A DNA stretch of 6,075 bases from Methanosarcinaceae archaeon (GCA_030655675.1 JAUSPM010000182.1:1-6075), one strand, 5' to 3'; counted from the stretch's first letter, positions 1 to 6,023 are shown. Notes: generated from the letters alone by a model not told the origin. Translations and numbers: made by a program.

Positions 1-28
1 GATTTATGATTGCAAGAGGTTAATTATT

Positions 29-48
29 CGCCGGCCAGTCGGCGTTTT
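29..48 (+). terminator. Small GC hairpin followed by four T's
   Basis: CGCCG (29-33) and CGGCG (40-44) are exact inverted repeats around a 6-base loop, followed by TTTT at 45-48. This could end a plus-strand transcript arriving from outside the window; one frame entering at the left edge stops with TAA at 21-23, just before it. The stem is only 5 bp and the upstream gene cannot be seen, so this is a weak call. Confidence 0.25.
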
Positions 49-88
49 CCAAAATCCAGTTATTCCGATGAATATTAAACAAAATTTC

Positions 89-155
89 ACCGCAGAGCAC
101 GCGGAGAGCGCAGAGGGAAAATACAACTCTCTGCGACCTCAGCGCCCTATGCGGT
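89..155. repeat. Imperfect inverted repeat of the ACCGCAGAG type, possible bidirectional terminator
   Basis: Two 29-base arms (89-117 and 127-155) pair at 22 of 29 positions around a 9-base A-rich loop (118-126). The left arm is built from repeated purine-rich units (CGCAGAG, CGCGGAG, CGCAGAG). I recognise the general type: accgcagag-like intergenic repeats occur in many copies in a range of bacteria and archaea, with no agreed function. The right arm is followed by seven T's (158-164) for plus-strand reading. On the minus strand the hairpin is followed by a T-rich stretch, the complement of 78-88. It could therefore end transcripts from either side, including the minus-strand operon whose last gene stops at 298. 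Its presence and pairing are seen directly; the terminator role is inferred. Confidence 0.75.
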
Positions 156-297
156 TATTTTTTTATGACTGATTATCATGCAATTCAATTATTAGAAAAT
201 ATCTTATATATTTGTCAAAATTGGTAGCATTGCCCACTCGATGTTAAAGCAAACCTCTTTTTTCCTATTACCACATTCACTGCGACATAGAGTCAGG

Positions 298-1191
298 TTA
301 AAAACCAAAAATAGTTCTAAGTTCCTGTTCAAGATATGGCTGCATTGAACTGGTGTATCCGTGTGTGGAATCTGTAATATTGTACATCGCTTTTGACTCG
401 CCTGCCTTTCCAAAAGTTTTTTGTGCCATCCCGTATGGAATTATTGTATCATTGAATGAATGAAGCATCACTACCCTGCGCGGCGAGATCTGCCTGATAT
501 ACATATCAGGGTCAATTGATCTGTAGAATGTGTATGCCTCCATATCACTAACCCTTGCGGGATTGATCGAATCAGTATCATATCCGCTTGTACTGATCCC
601 GATCACTCCTTTTATTGCAGGGTCAAGTGCAGTAGCGATAATTGCAAACCGTCCTCCGTTGCTTGAACCTATCACTGCGATATTGCCTGCATCGATCTGG
701 GGCTGTGCGCGCAGAACGTCTGTTGCTTTGAGCACATCATAGACCATACTATACTCCACTGGTTCCATGCCTGTTTTGAACATCTCAAGGTCGCTCTGCG
801 GGTCGATCCCGCCAAGATTTCGCTGGTCAAGTGCAATCGATGCATATCCCATACTTGAAATTATAGATGCGAGCCCCTGTTCATTCTCTTTTGTCACCCC
901 TGCACCTGGCAAAAGCACCACTGCAGGAACTTTTGTATCAGATCCCGGGATCCTCAGCAGTCCATTTATGACTACATTTTGACTTTCAAATGAGACCAAT
1001 TTGAGTGTATCGCTGGTCCCTGTATTGTCCATATCTGTGATGGAGTAGACGACATCTCCGCGTTTTGGATATGATATTAATCCCTCATCTGACATTGTCC
1101 ATTCACTGGAATCCGGGGTTTGCAGGATTCCGTAGACTCCCCACAATACAAGTAGTAATACAAAAAAGAATGCTGTTTTGGTCTGGTTCAT
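298..1191 (-). CDS. Membrane-anchored or secreted alpha/beta hydrolase (dienelactone hydrolase/S9-like)
   Basis: A 297-residue serine hydrolase with the alpha/beta fold. Residues 1-6 are short and polar, and residues 7-23 form one hydrophobic segment (FFFVLLLVLWGVYG), so the protein is probably exported or anchored with its catalytic domain outside. There is no lipobox cysteine. The oxyanion-side motif LPGAG is at 94-98, the nucleophile elbow G-S-S-N-G at 175-179 (Ser177), the acidic residue in HSFND is Asp248, and the histidine in STHGY is His277. Order and spacing match an intact triad. Related families act on esters, lactones, thioesters or peptides, and the substrate cannot be read from sequence. 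The gene lies 50 bp downstream of Sec61-beta on the same strand and may be co-transcribed. Its ATG (1189-1191) directly precedes the hydrophobic leader, and only a weak GAG is seen as ribosome site. Confidence 0.88.
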   Translation of the reverse strand: MNQTKTAFFFVLLLVLWGVYGILQTPDSSEWTMSDEGLISYPKRGDVVYSITDMDNTGTSDTLKLVSFESQNVVINGLLRIPGSDTKVPAVVLLPGAGVTKENEQGLASIISSMGYASIALDQRNLGGIDPQSDLEMFKTGMEPVEYSMVYDVLKATDVLRAQPQIDAGNIAVIGSSNGGRFAIIATALDPAIKGVIGISTSGYDTDSINPARVSDMEAYTFYRSIDPDMYIRQISPRRVVMLHSFNDTIIPYGMAQKTFGKAGESKAMYNITDSTHGYTSSMQPYLEQELRTIFGF

Positions 1192-1241
1192 TATCTCGGC
1201 AATTATTTACCTTAAAAACAATCCTGACCAAATAAGTTATT

Positions 1242-1412
1242 TTATGGCCAGAGGCCAAAACTTGCGTTTAAAACTAAGATTGCAATGCCTGCAATGAGTC
1301 CAAATGCGACTACGGTTTTAGGTTGAACATGTATTGCCTTTTTGTCGGCATCATAATACCGCATAAGACCTGCTGATGACATAAGTCCGTCGCCACTTGA
1401 TTTTTTTGCCAT
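1242..1412 (-). CDS. secG: Preprotein translocase subunit Sec61-beta (SecG)
   Basis: A 56-residue protein starting MAKKSSGDGLMSSAGLMRYY and ending SFGLWP. Archaeal Sec61-beta proteins are of this size: a charged cytoplasmic N-terminus with a conserved S-S-A-G-L-x-R-Y-x-D stretch (here about 12-21), then one C-terminal transmembrane helix (here about 33-52, VVAFGLIAGIAILVLNASF). It is the small non-essential partner of SecY and SecE in the protein-conducting channel. The ATG at 1410-1412 is supported by GGAG six bases upstream (1419-1422). The gene sits 151 bp downstream of mtnA and 50 bp upstream of an exported hydrolase, all on the minus strand. No T-run terminator is visible between the three, so read-through is possible, but the long leader region suggests its own promoter. 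Confidence 0.93.
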   Translation of the reverse strand: MAKKSSGDGLMSSAGLMRYYDADKKAIHVQPKTVVAFGLIAGIAILVLNASFGLWP

Positions 1413-1418
1413 TGTTTT

Positions 1419-1423
1419 CTCCC
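1419..1423 (-). promoter_or_regulatory. Shine-Dalgarno site of Sec61-beta
   Basis: On the minus strand GGGAG lies six bases before the ATG at 1412. It matches the archaeal 16S rRNA 3' end and fixes the start of this very short gene. The gene is thus translated from a leadered mRNA, unlike the two plus-strand genes in the window. Confidence 0.7.
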
Positions 1424-1455
1424 TGTGTGATATATATAATAATCATGTTCAGTTT

Positions 1456-1474
1456 AATATTTGAAACAAATATT
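1456..1474. promoter_or_regulatory. 19-bp perfect palindrome in the Sec61-beta promoter region
   Basis: AATATTTG (1456-1463) and CAAATATT (1467-1474) are exact inverted repeats around AAA. The site lies 44-62 bp upstream of the Sec61-beta ATG and contains AT-rich TATA-like sequence. A second TATA-like run (TATATATAAT, 1431-1440) lies closer to the gene, but it would place the transcription start at the ATG, which does not fit the Shine-Dalgarno site. The palindrome therefore may overlap the actual TATA box and act as an operator. The repeat is seen directly; the role is inferred, and AT-rich DNA gives such palindromes by chance fairly easily. Confidence 0.4.
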
Positions 1475-1563
1475 GCATCTAAACATTAGTAACTTTATGG
1501 TTAATTAATTCCATTCATGCATTATAAGGTTTAAAGGTTTGCGCCCATATTTTTTAATCAAAT

Positions 1564-2583
1564 TCACATTTTAACTTCATCTATCATAAAAGGCGGCTCA
1601 AATACCCCTCGCTCTGTAATAATTGCACTGATATATTCCATCGGTGTCGCATCAAAAGCAGGATTGTACACCTCAACATCAAGTGGCGCAATTTGCTCTT
1701 TTCCAAAAAATCGCAGTTCATCTGCATCGCGCAATTCGATCTCAACACTGTCTTCCCAACCCTCAAAATCAAAAGTAGATACCGGTGCCGCCACATAGAA
1801 CGGAACATCGTGCTCCCTCGCGATAATAGAGTGTGTATATGTACCGATCTTGTTGAACACCACATCCTCAGTTATCCTGTCCGCACCGACGATCACCTTA
1901 TCCACCATTCCCTTGCGCATCACATGCCCTGACATCGAATCCGTGATAAGTTTGACAGGAATGTTATCCTGCATTAGTTCCCATGTTGTGATCCTGCTAC
2001 CCTGATTGAGGGGGCGCGTCTCACATGCTATAACATTGATCTGTTTTCCGGCAGCAACTGCAGAACGTATTACGCCAAGCGCAGTTCCCCAATCAACACA
2101 TGCCATCCTGCCCGCATTGCAATGCGTCATCACTGTGTCGCCATCATCCAGCAGTTTCGCGCCGTTCTCGCCCAGTTTCTTATTAATGGCAACATCCTCA
2201 TCAGCGATATGCATCGATTCTGCAATTGTGACATCACGTATACCATCCACATCATAAGCATCTGAGACGGCGTGCATCACCCTATTTACGCCCCATGCAA
2301 GATTAACCGCAGTCGGACGCGTGGCTTTGATGGTCTTTGCAGCGACTTCCAAATCCTTGATCAGTGCATCCATTGTATTTGCACTGCTCAGCGTAGCAGC
2401 AAGTGCCATGCCAAACCCTCCTGCAGCACCAAGTGCAGGCGCACCACGGACGCGCAGTGATTTGATCGCTTCACATAAGCTGCCGAGTGTTTTACATTCG
2501 ATGATCTTGTACTCATTTGGAAGTAAGGTCTGGTCGACCATTATTACGGTATTGGATTCGTTGTTCCAGTCTATTGTTCTCAT
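1564..2583 (-). CDS. mtnA: S-methyl-5-thioribose-1-phosphate isomerase (MtnA/aIF2B-like family)
   Basis: A 339-residue protein of the eIF2B-related sugar-phosphate isomerase family, normal in length. It should convert methylthioribose-1-phosphate to methylthioribulose-1-phosphate in methionine salvage; in methanogens the same step can feed 5-deoxysugar and aromatic amino acid routes. Numbered from MRTIDW, it has the substrate loop RGAPALG (46-52), THCNAG with the expected catalytic Cys155, ETRPLNQGSR (188-197), and VGADRI with the expected catalytic Asp235, followed by NKIGTYTHS. I chose the ATG at 2581-2583 because archaeal relatives begin with MRTI and GTGATC lies just upstream. An in-frame GTG at 2590-2592 would add three residues but would overlap that ribosome site. 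Ribose-1,5-bisphosphate isomerase is the main alternative; length and C-terminus (NPAFDATP, RGVFEPPF) favour MtnA. Confidence 0.92.
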   Translation of the reverse strand: MRTIDWNNESNTVIMVDQTLLPNEYKIIECKTLGSLCEAIKSLRVRGAPALGAAGGFGMALAATLSSANTMDALIKDLEVAAKTIKATRPTAVNLAWGVNRVMHAVSDAYDVDGIRDVTIAESMHIADEDVAINKKLGENGAKLLDDGDTVMTHCNAGRMACVDWGTALGVIRSAVAAGKQINVIACETRPLNQGSRITTWELMQDNIPVKLITDSMSGHVMRKGMVDKVIVGADRITEDVVFNKIGTYTHSIIAREHDVPFYVAAPVSTFDFEGWEDSVEIELRDADELRFFGKEQIAPLDVEVYNPAFDATPMEYISAIITERGVFEPPFMIDEVKM

Positions 2584-2586
2584 GGT

Positions 2587-2592
2587 GATCAC
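2587..2592 (-). promoter_or_regulatory. Shine-Dalgarno site GTGATC of mtnA
   Basis: On the minus strand GTGATC is followed by ACC and the ATG at 2583. GTGATC is complementary to the GATCAC of the archaeal 16S rRNA 3' end. It starts with an in-frame GTG that could be mistaken for the start codon, so the site decides between the two starts. The three-base spacing is short if counted from GTGATC, but normal when aligned to the full anti-Shine-Dalgarno sequence. Confidence 0.55.
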
Positions 2593-2617
2593 TATCAGGA
2601 TTTAATGTTGAATGTTG

Positions 2618-2625
2618 CATAAAAA
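2618..2625 (-). promoter_or_regulatory. Candidate TATA box of mtnA
   Basis: TTTTTATG on the minus strand is centred about 38 bases before the mtnA ATG. Transcription starting some 25 bases downstream would give a leader of about 13 bases that just includes the GTGATC ribosome site. The spacing is self-consistent, but the box is not a strong consensus. The region also has a tandem AATGTTG duplication (2604-2617). Confidence 0.35.
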
Positions 2626-2680
2626 TGTATTCAATTTTGGTCACATGGGTGTAATGATGTGTCGGTTGATTTCTTGTCGT

Positions 2681-2691
2681 AAAATATATAA
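2681..2691 (+). promoter_or_regulatory. TATA box of the ATPase gene
   Basis: AAAATATATAA is an archaeal TATA box with an A-rich BRE side. Its centre is about 27 bases before the ATG at 2715, so transcription should start at or within a few bases of the ATG, giving a leaderless mRNA. No Shine-Dalgarno sequence lies upstream of the ATG, in agreement. The 33-bp palindrome begins directly after the box. Confidence 0.65.
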
Positions 2692-2724
2692 GTTGTTAGT
2701 AAAGTAGTCTACTTATGAAACAAC
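2692..2724. repeat. 33-bp palindromic repeat, copy 1, spanning the ATPase start codon
   Basis: The left arm GTTGTTAGTAAAGTAG (2692-2707), a central T and the right arm CTACTTATGAAACAAC (2709-2724) pair at 12 of 16 positions. The four unpaired positions are in the centre of the arm, where the ATG lies. The first 23 bases (2692-2714) match copy 2 (4116-4138) except for one T/C change. The element covers the predicted transcription start, the start codon and codons 2-4. It could be an operator, a recombination end, or both. Confidence 0.8.
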
Positions 2725-4094
2725 TATTTGTAAATCGTCATTCAGAACTGGCATTTTTAGAAAAGCATTTCTCAAGTCCCAATCCCGAGTTTCTTGTGAT
2801 CTATGGCAGACGCAGGGTTGGAAAGTCCTGTTTGTTGGCAAAGTTCTCGAAAAATAAGTCCTGCATATATTTTCTCTGCACCAAAGACAGCGAGCAAGAA
2901 AATATCAATCGCATGAAGTCAAAAATGGCGAATATACTTGTTAGTCCTGTATTTGAAAAGTTGGAGATCAACAATTGGATCGAACTTTTCAAATATTTTT
3001 TTGAGTTCTACGACGGAACCAAAAAGATAGTGTTCATTTTTGATGAATTTCCGTATCTTATAGAATTGAAGAAGGGGGTAACATCTGTTTTCCAGCATAT
3101 ATGGGATGAGATGCTATCAAGCAAGAACGTAATGCTTATATTGACCGGTTCAAGCATCGGGATGATGGAAACTGAAGTGTTGGACTATCATTCTCCTCTT
3201 TATGGGCGACGAACGGGTCAGTGGAAGGTTACAGAGGTTGGTCTGGAACATTTCCATGAATTCTTGCCAAAATATAGCATGGATGACATTTGCAGAGTAT
3301 ATGGCGTGGTTGGCGGAATCCCTGCATACCTTGGGAAGTTTGATGCTGGTGCAGCATTTTTTGAGAATATAGAAAATCGTTTCATAAAAAAAGGCGAGTT
3401 CCTGAACGTCGAGCCTGAATTATTGTTAAAAGCAGAGTTCAGGGAGGAAAAAAACTATTTCCTGATACTCAAAGCATTGGCTCTTGGACATAACACAAAC
3501 GCAAAAGTTGTTGCGTATACAGGTTTTGAAAAGGGAAATATTTCCAAATATCTGCACGTTCTTGAAAATTTGATAATTGTTCGCCATATTCTTCCAATCG
3601 GAAAACAACGAGGTGGCATCTACATTATAGAAGATCCACTATTCGCATTCTGGTTCAAATTTATCTATCCAAACAGGGATGATATTGAATTGGAAAATTA
3701 TGGTGCCGTTGTCACAAAGATAAAGAGTGATTTTCCTTCTTACATGGGGCACAGGTTTGAACTTTTATGCGAAGACCTAATTCGAAAACATCATTTTGTA
3801 TTGCCGATAAAGCCTACAACAATTGGAAAATGGTGGCACCGTGAAGAAGAGATCGATATAATAGCGAGGGATGAAGATAATCTGGATATCCTTTTTTGCG
3901 AAGTAAAATGGAAAGACCTTGGTAAAAATGAAACCCTGAAACTGCTTGAGAGTTTGAAGTGTAAATCTGCATTGATGAAATGGAGAAACGATGTCAGAAC
4001 GGAATATTATTCCGTAATCGCTAAAAAGATCAATGGTAAAAAGGAACTTGCGGACCTGGGTTATTTTGTTTATGATCTGGATGACTTTAAATAG
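2715..4094 (+). CDS. Archaeal AAA+/STAND-type ATPase with C-terminal DUF234 nuclease-like domain
   Basis: A 459-residue protein of the archaeal ATPase family (PF01637-like, C-terminal DUF234/PF03008-like). It begins FVNRHSELAFLEKHF, as is typical. Walker A is GRRRVGKS (31-38), Walker B IVFIFDE (105-111), a sensor-like LTGSS is at 143-147, and YGRRTG (163-168) carries candidate arginine-finger residues. About 248-300 reads as a winged helix (TNAKVVAYTGFEKGNISKYL). The EDPLFAFWFKF block (306-316) precedes a PD-(D/E)XK-like domain with Glu349, Glu353, Asp381 in EEEIDII, and Glu396-Val-Lys398 in CEVKWK. All catalytic positions look intact, so DNA cleavage or binding is plausible, but the cellular role of this expanded family is unknown. 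A TATA box about 27 bases upstream suggests a leaderless mRNA. Hand counts on four 60-base lines give 17-28 G+C, against 28-34 on two mtnA lines, a weak hint of different origin. Confidence 0.9.
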   Translation: MKQLFVNRHSELAFLEKHFSSPNPEFLVIYGRRRVGKSCLLAKFSKNKSCIYFLCTKDSEQENINRMKSKMANILVSPVFEKLEINNWIELFKYFFEFYDGTKKIVFIFDEFPYLIELKKGVTSVFQHIWDEMLSSKNVMLILTGSSIGMMETEVLDYHSPLYGRRTGQWKVTEVGLEHFHEFLPKYSMDDICRVYGVVGGIPAYLGKFDAGAAFFENIENRFIKKGEFLNVEPELLLKAEFREEKNYFLILKALALGHNTNAKVVAYTGFEKGNISKYLHVLENLIIVRHILPIGKQRGGIYIIEDPLFAFWFKFIYPNRDDIELENYGAVVTKIKSDFPSYMGHRFELLCEDLIRKHHFVLPIKPTTIGKWWHREEEIDIIARDEDNLDILFCEVKWKDLGKNETLKLLESLKCKSALMKWRNDVRTEYYSVIAKKINGKKELADLGYFVYDLDDFK

Positions 4095-4115
4095 TTCTTA
4101 TGGGCACGTAAATGA

Positions 4116-4148
4116 GTTGTCAGTAAAGTAGTCTACTTTACTAACAAC
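4116..4148. repeat. 33-bp palindromic repeat, copy 2, downstream of the ATPase gene
   Basis: GTTGTCAGTAAAGTAG (4116-4131), a central T and CTACTTTACTAACAAC (4133-4148) pair at 15 of 16 positions, the single mismatch being C4121 against A4143. It starts 22 bases after the ATPase stop codon and ends 23 bases before the TATA box of the HD gene. Its first 23 bases repeat copy 1 with one change. No T-run follows, so it does not look like an ordinary archaeal terminator. It may mark the right end of a mobile ATPase cassette or be an upstream regulatory site for the HD gene. Confidence 0.88.
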
Positions 4149-4171
4149 AACCTCTGGCAATTTCCCACCCC

Positions 4172-4181
4172 TTATATATAA
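4172..4181 (+). promoter_or_regulatory. TATA box of the HD phosphohydrolase gene
   Basis: TTATATATAA is a strong archaeal TATA box centred about 30 bases before the ATG at 4206. Transcription would start around 4200-4204, giving a leader of a few bases at most. No Shine-Dalgarno sequence is present. The gene therefore seems to have its own promoter and need not depend on read-through from the ATPase gene. Confidence 0.65.
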
Positions 4182-4205
4182 CTCTTAACTCATTATATCC
4201 CAACA

Positions 4206-6023
4206 ATGCCAAAACCCATGATAATACATGATCCGGTTCATAAAACGGTCATACTCAGTGAACTGGAACAAATGCTCATAAACACACGTCAGGTCCAGCG
4301 ATTGCGCAAGATCCAGCAACTCGGACTTGCAGACGTGGTCTATCCTGGCGCCAATCATACACGTTTTGAGCATAGCATTGGTACAATGCATACTGCATCA
4401 ATAATTGCAAATGCACTGGAACTTGAACCTTATGAAGTACAAAAGGTCAGGATCGCAGGATTGTTGCACGATGTTGGCCATTCAGCACTATCACTTGCTG
4501 TTGAAGGTGTGCTCAAACGGAATGTAAAATTCCAACCAATGATCGAAGGCAAAAAGGTCATCAAGCACGAGTCATTCACAAAGAGCATCATTAAAAACAT
4601 ATTTCCCCACGAGGGTAATATATGCCGTCATGTCGAAGCGGAATTTGGGGTTGATGCACACATATTCTTTGATGAGATCGCAAAGATGGCAACAGGGGAT
4701 GCGCATTTACTTGACCGCCCATATCTTGGTCATATCATATCAGGTGACATAGATGCAGACAGGATCGATTTCCTTTTACGTGATTCATATCATACAGGTG
4801 TGTCACTCGGACTCATCGATGTTGACCAGATCGTCCAGAGTTTGATGATTAAGGACAATCGTATCGTACTCGGAGCATCTGAAAGTTCAAGTTATGGTGA
4901 GGATATGGCACTGACCGCAGCCGAATCCATGCTTATCGCACGCGCCCATCATTATACAGCGATCATACATCACCCAAAGACACAGGCAGCGCGTGTAATG
5001 TTGCTATATGCTCTTGAAGATGCGTTGTCAAATGTAGAAGAGAACGGTGGAAAGGATGCAGTGACTGCTGCTATGATCAAGTTCTTCACAGTGTATAATG
5101 ACAATGACCTGCTTGGTTTCATAAAGGCAAATGGCAGTCCCAATGCTAAAAAGTTCATGACAAATATTCGTGATGGGAAAATATATGATCCGTGTGTGAG
5201 GTTTACCCAAAAAACATTGCCCCCGGTCACAAAAATGGCTCTATCGACAATCGCGCGTCATGGGGTCGCAATAAAGATGTTCGAGACTGAACTTACAAAA
5301 GGGTTGGATGATGTTTTGATAGACCTAAGCATAGCATCAGGAGTTCCAAAGAATACACGAGTTGCAATAAAGGATGATGAGTGTTTTTTCTATGACGAAT
5401 CCGCACTTGCAAATGGATTGGTACGTGCAATATCACGCCAGATGTCATTGACAGCATTCGCACATCCGGATGCAGTTGTTGATGCTATTGAAATGGAATC
5501 AAAAATGCGGGTGCTTGTTGATGATATTTCTCCAAAACTTATCCGGTTCATTCGTGGTGAACAATACCTACCTATAGAAGGATTGTTACTTCTTATCTAT
5601 GGTGTCCATGATATCTTTGAGGAAAAGGACGGCACCTATATTTCGATCCCACGAATACGTAACATCACATGGTTATACAATACTGTGGAATTATTTAGCA
5701 AGGAAGATGCATTAAAGAACCTGTTCGATTACGATTTTCACAAAAGATATGGATTTTCTTACAGCGAAAGGTTGTTTGAAGATCTGCAGATATTGGTTGC
5801 AATGGGTATTGTTGATGAGGATCTGCGGTACTACGAGACAAATGAACGTTTCAAACAACGGTATGAATATGTCCTTACAAGTGATGGTGTGGAATATGCG
5901 AGTTCGCTCAAGGATTCGTATGGACGTGAGTTTTCGGCAATTATGAAATATCTGGGCATGAATAAGCATTCAATACCACGGGATATTGTAAAAATGCAAG
6001 TCAATCGATATAGCAGAAAATGA
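4206..6023 (+). CDS. HD-domain phosphohydrolase (SAMHD1/YdhJ-like) with C-terminal winged helix-like region
   Basis: A 605-residue protein. Residues about 1-270 form an HD domain of the COG1078/SAMHD1 type: IIHDPVHKTV (6-15), R-x-x-x-I-Q-Q-L-G (32-40), HTRFEHSIGT with His56, LLHDVGH with His88-Asp89, and DIDADRIDFLLRDSYHTG with Asp185. These four are the expected metal ligands. Relatives hydrolyse dNTPs or other nucleotides; the substrate here is unknown. Beyond the HD domain the protein is longer than usual. Residues about 481-575 (KRYGFSYSERLFEDLQIL at 513-530, MGIVDED at 533-539, YVLTSDGVEYA at 555-565) follow the pattern of YwgA/DUF4065-type winged helices (x-Y-G-x-Y-S-x-x-L-x-x-D-L-x-x-L, G-x-I, L-T-x-x-G). 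That assignment is by eye and moderate. The start is supported by a strong TATA box 30 bases upstream and by the family's characteristic IHDPVH near the N-terminus. Confidence 0.9.
   Translation: MPKPMIIHDPVHKTVILSELEQMLINTRQVQRLRKIQQLGLADVVYPGANHTRFEHSIGTMHTASIIANALELEPYEVQKVRIAGLLHDVGHSALSLAVEGVLKRNVKFQPMIEGKKVIKHESFTKSIIKNIFPHEGNICRHVEAEFGVDAHIFFDEIAKMATGDAHLLDRPYLGHIISGDIDADRIDFLLRDSYHTGVSLGLIDVDQIVQSLMIKDNRIVLGASESSSYGEDMALTAAESMLIARAHHYTAIIHHPKTQAARVMLLYALEDALSNVEENGGKDAVTAAMIKFFTVYNDNDLLGFIKANGSPNAKKFMTNIRDGKIYDPCVRFTQKTLPPVTKMALSTIARHGVAIKMFETELTKGLDDVLIDLSIASGVPKNTRVAIKDDECFFYDESALANGLVRAISRQMSLTAFAHPDAVVDAIEMESKMRVLVDDISPKLIRFIRGEQYLPIEGLLLLIYGVHDIFEEKDGTYISIPRIRNITWLYNTVELFSKEDALKNLFDYDFHKRYGFSYSERLFEDLQILVAMGIVDEDLRYYETNERFKQRYEYVLTSDGVEYASSLKDSYGREFSAIMKYLGMNKHSIPRDIVKMQVNRYSRK

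Noticed and set aside
1..23. Possible tail of an upstream plus-strand gene ending in MIARG and TAA
   Set aside because: Only six residues are visible; the following hairpin fits but does not prove it.
2..171. Open frame through the inverted repeat, reading ...NFTAEHAESAEGKYNS...
   Set aside because: The peptide is simply the translation of the ACCGCAGAG-type repeat, which gives similar peptides wherever it occurs. There is no ribosome site and no family resemblance.
204..413. 69-codon minus-strand open frame overlapping the hydrolase 3' end
   Set aside because: It overlaps the strongly supported hydrolase in another frame and has no recognisable motif or ribosome site.
2590..2592. GTG as the start codon of mtnA
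   Set aside because: It is part of the GTGATC ribosome site, and family members begin with MRTI, encoded from the ATG nine bases further on.
2006..2605. Plus-strand open frames opposite mtnA
   Set aside because: They are antisense shadows of mtnA, with low-complexity Ser/Ala/Pro composition and no start signals.
2692..4148. CRISPR-like direct repeats
   Set aside because: Only two copies exist, about 1.4 kb apart with a gene between them. No spacer array or cas gene is present.
4116..4148. Palindrome as an ordinary terminator of the ATPase gene
   Set aside because: The hairpin is strong, but no T-run follows it, and a near copy lies at the gene's start where a terminator makes no sense.
4970..5230. 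Minus-strand open frames inside the HD gene
   Set aside because: The HD protein reads through the whole region with a conserved length pattern; the antisense frames have no domain or ribosome site.
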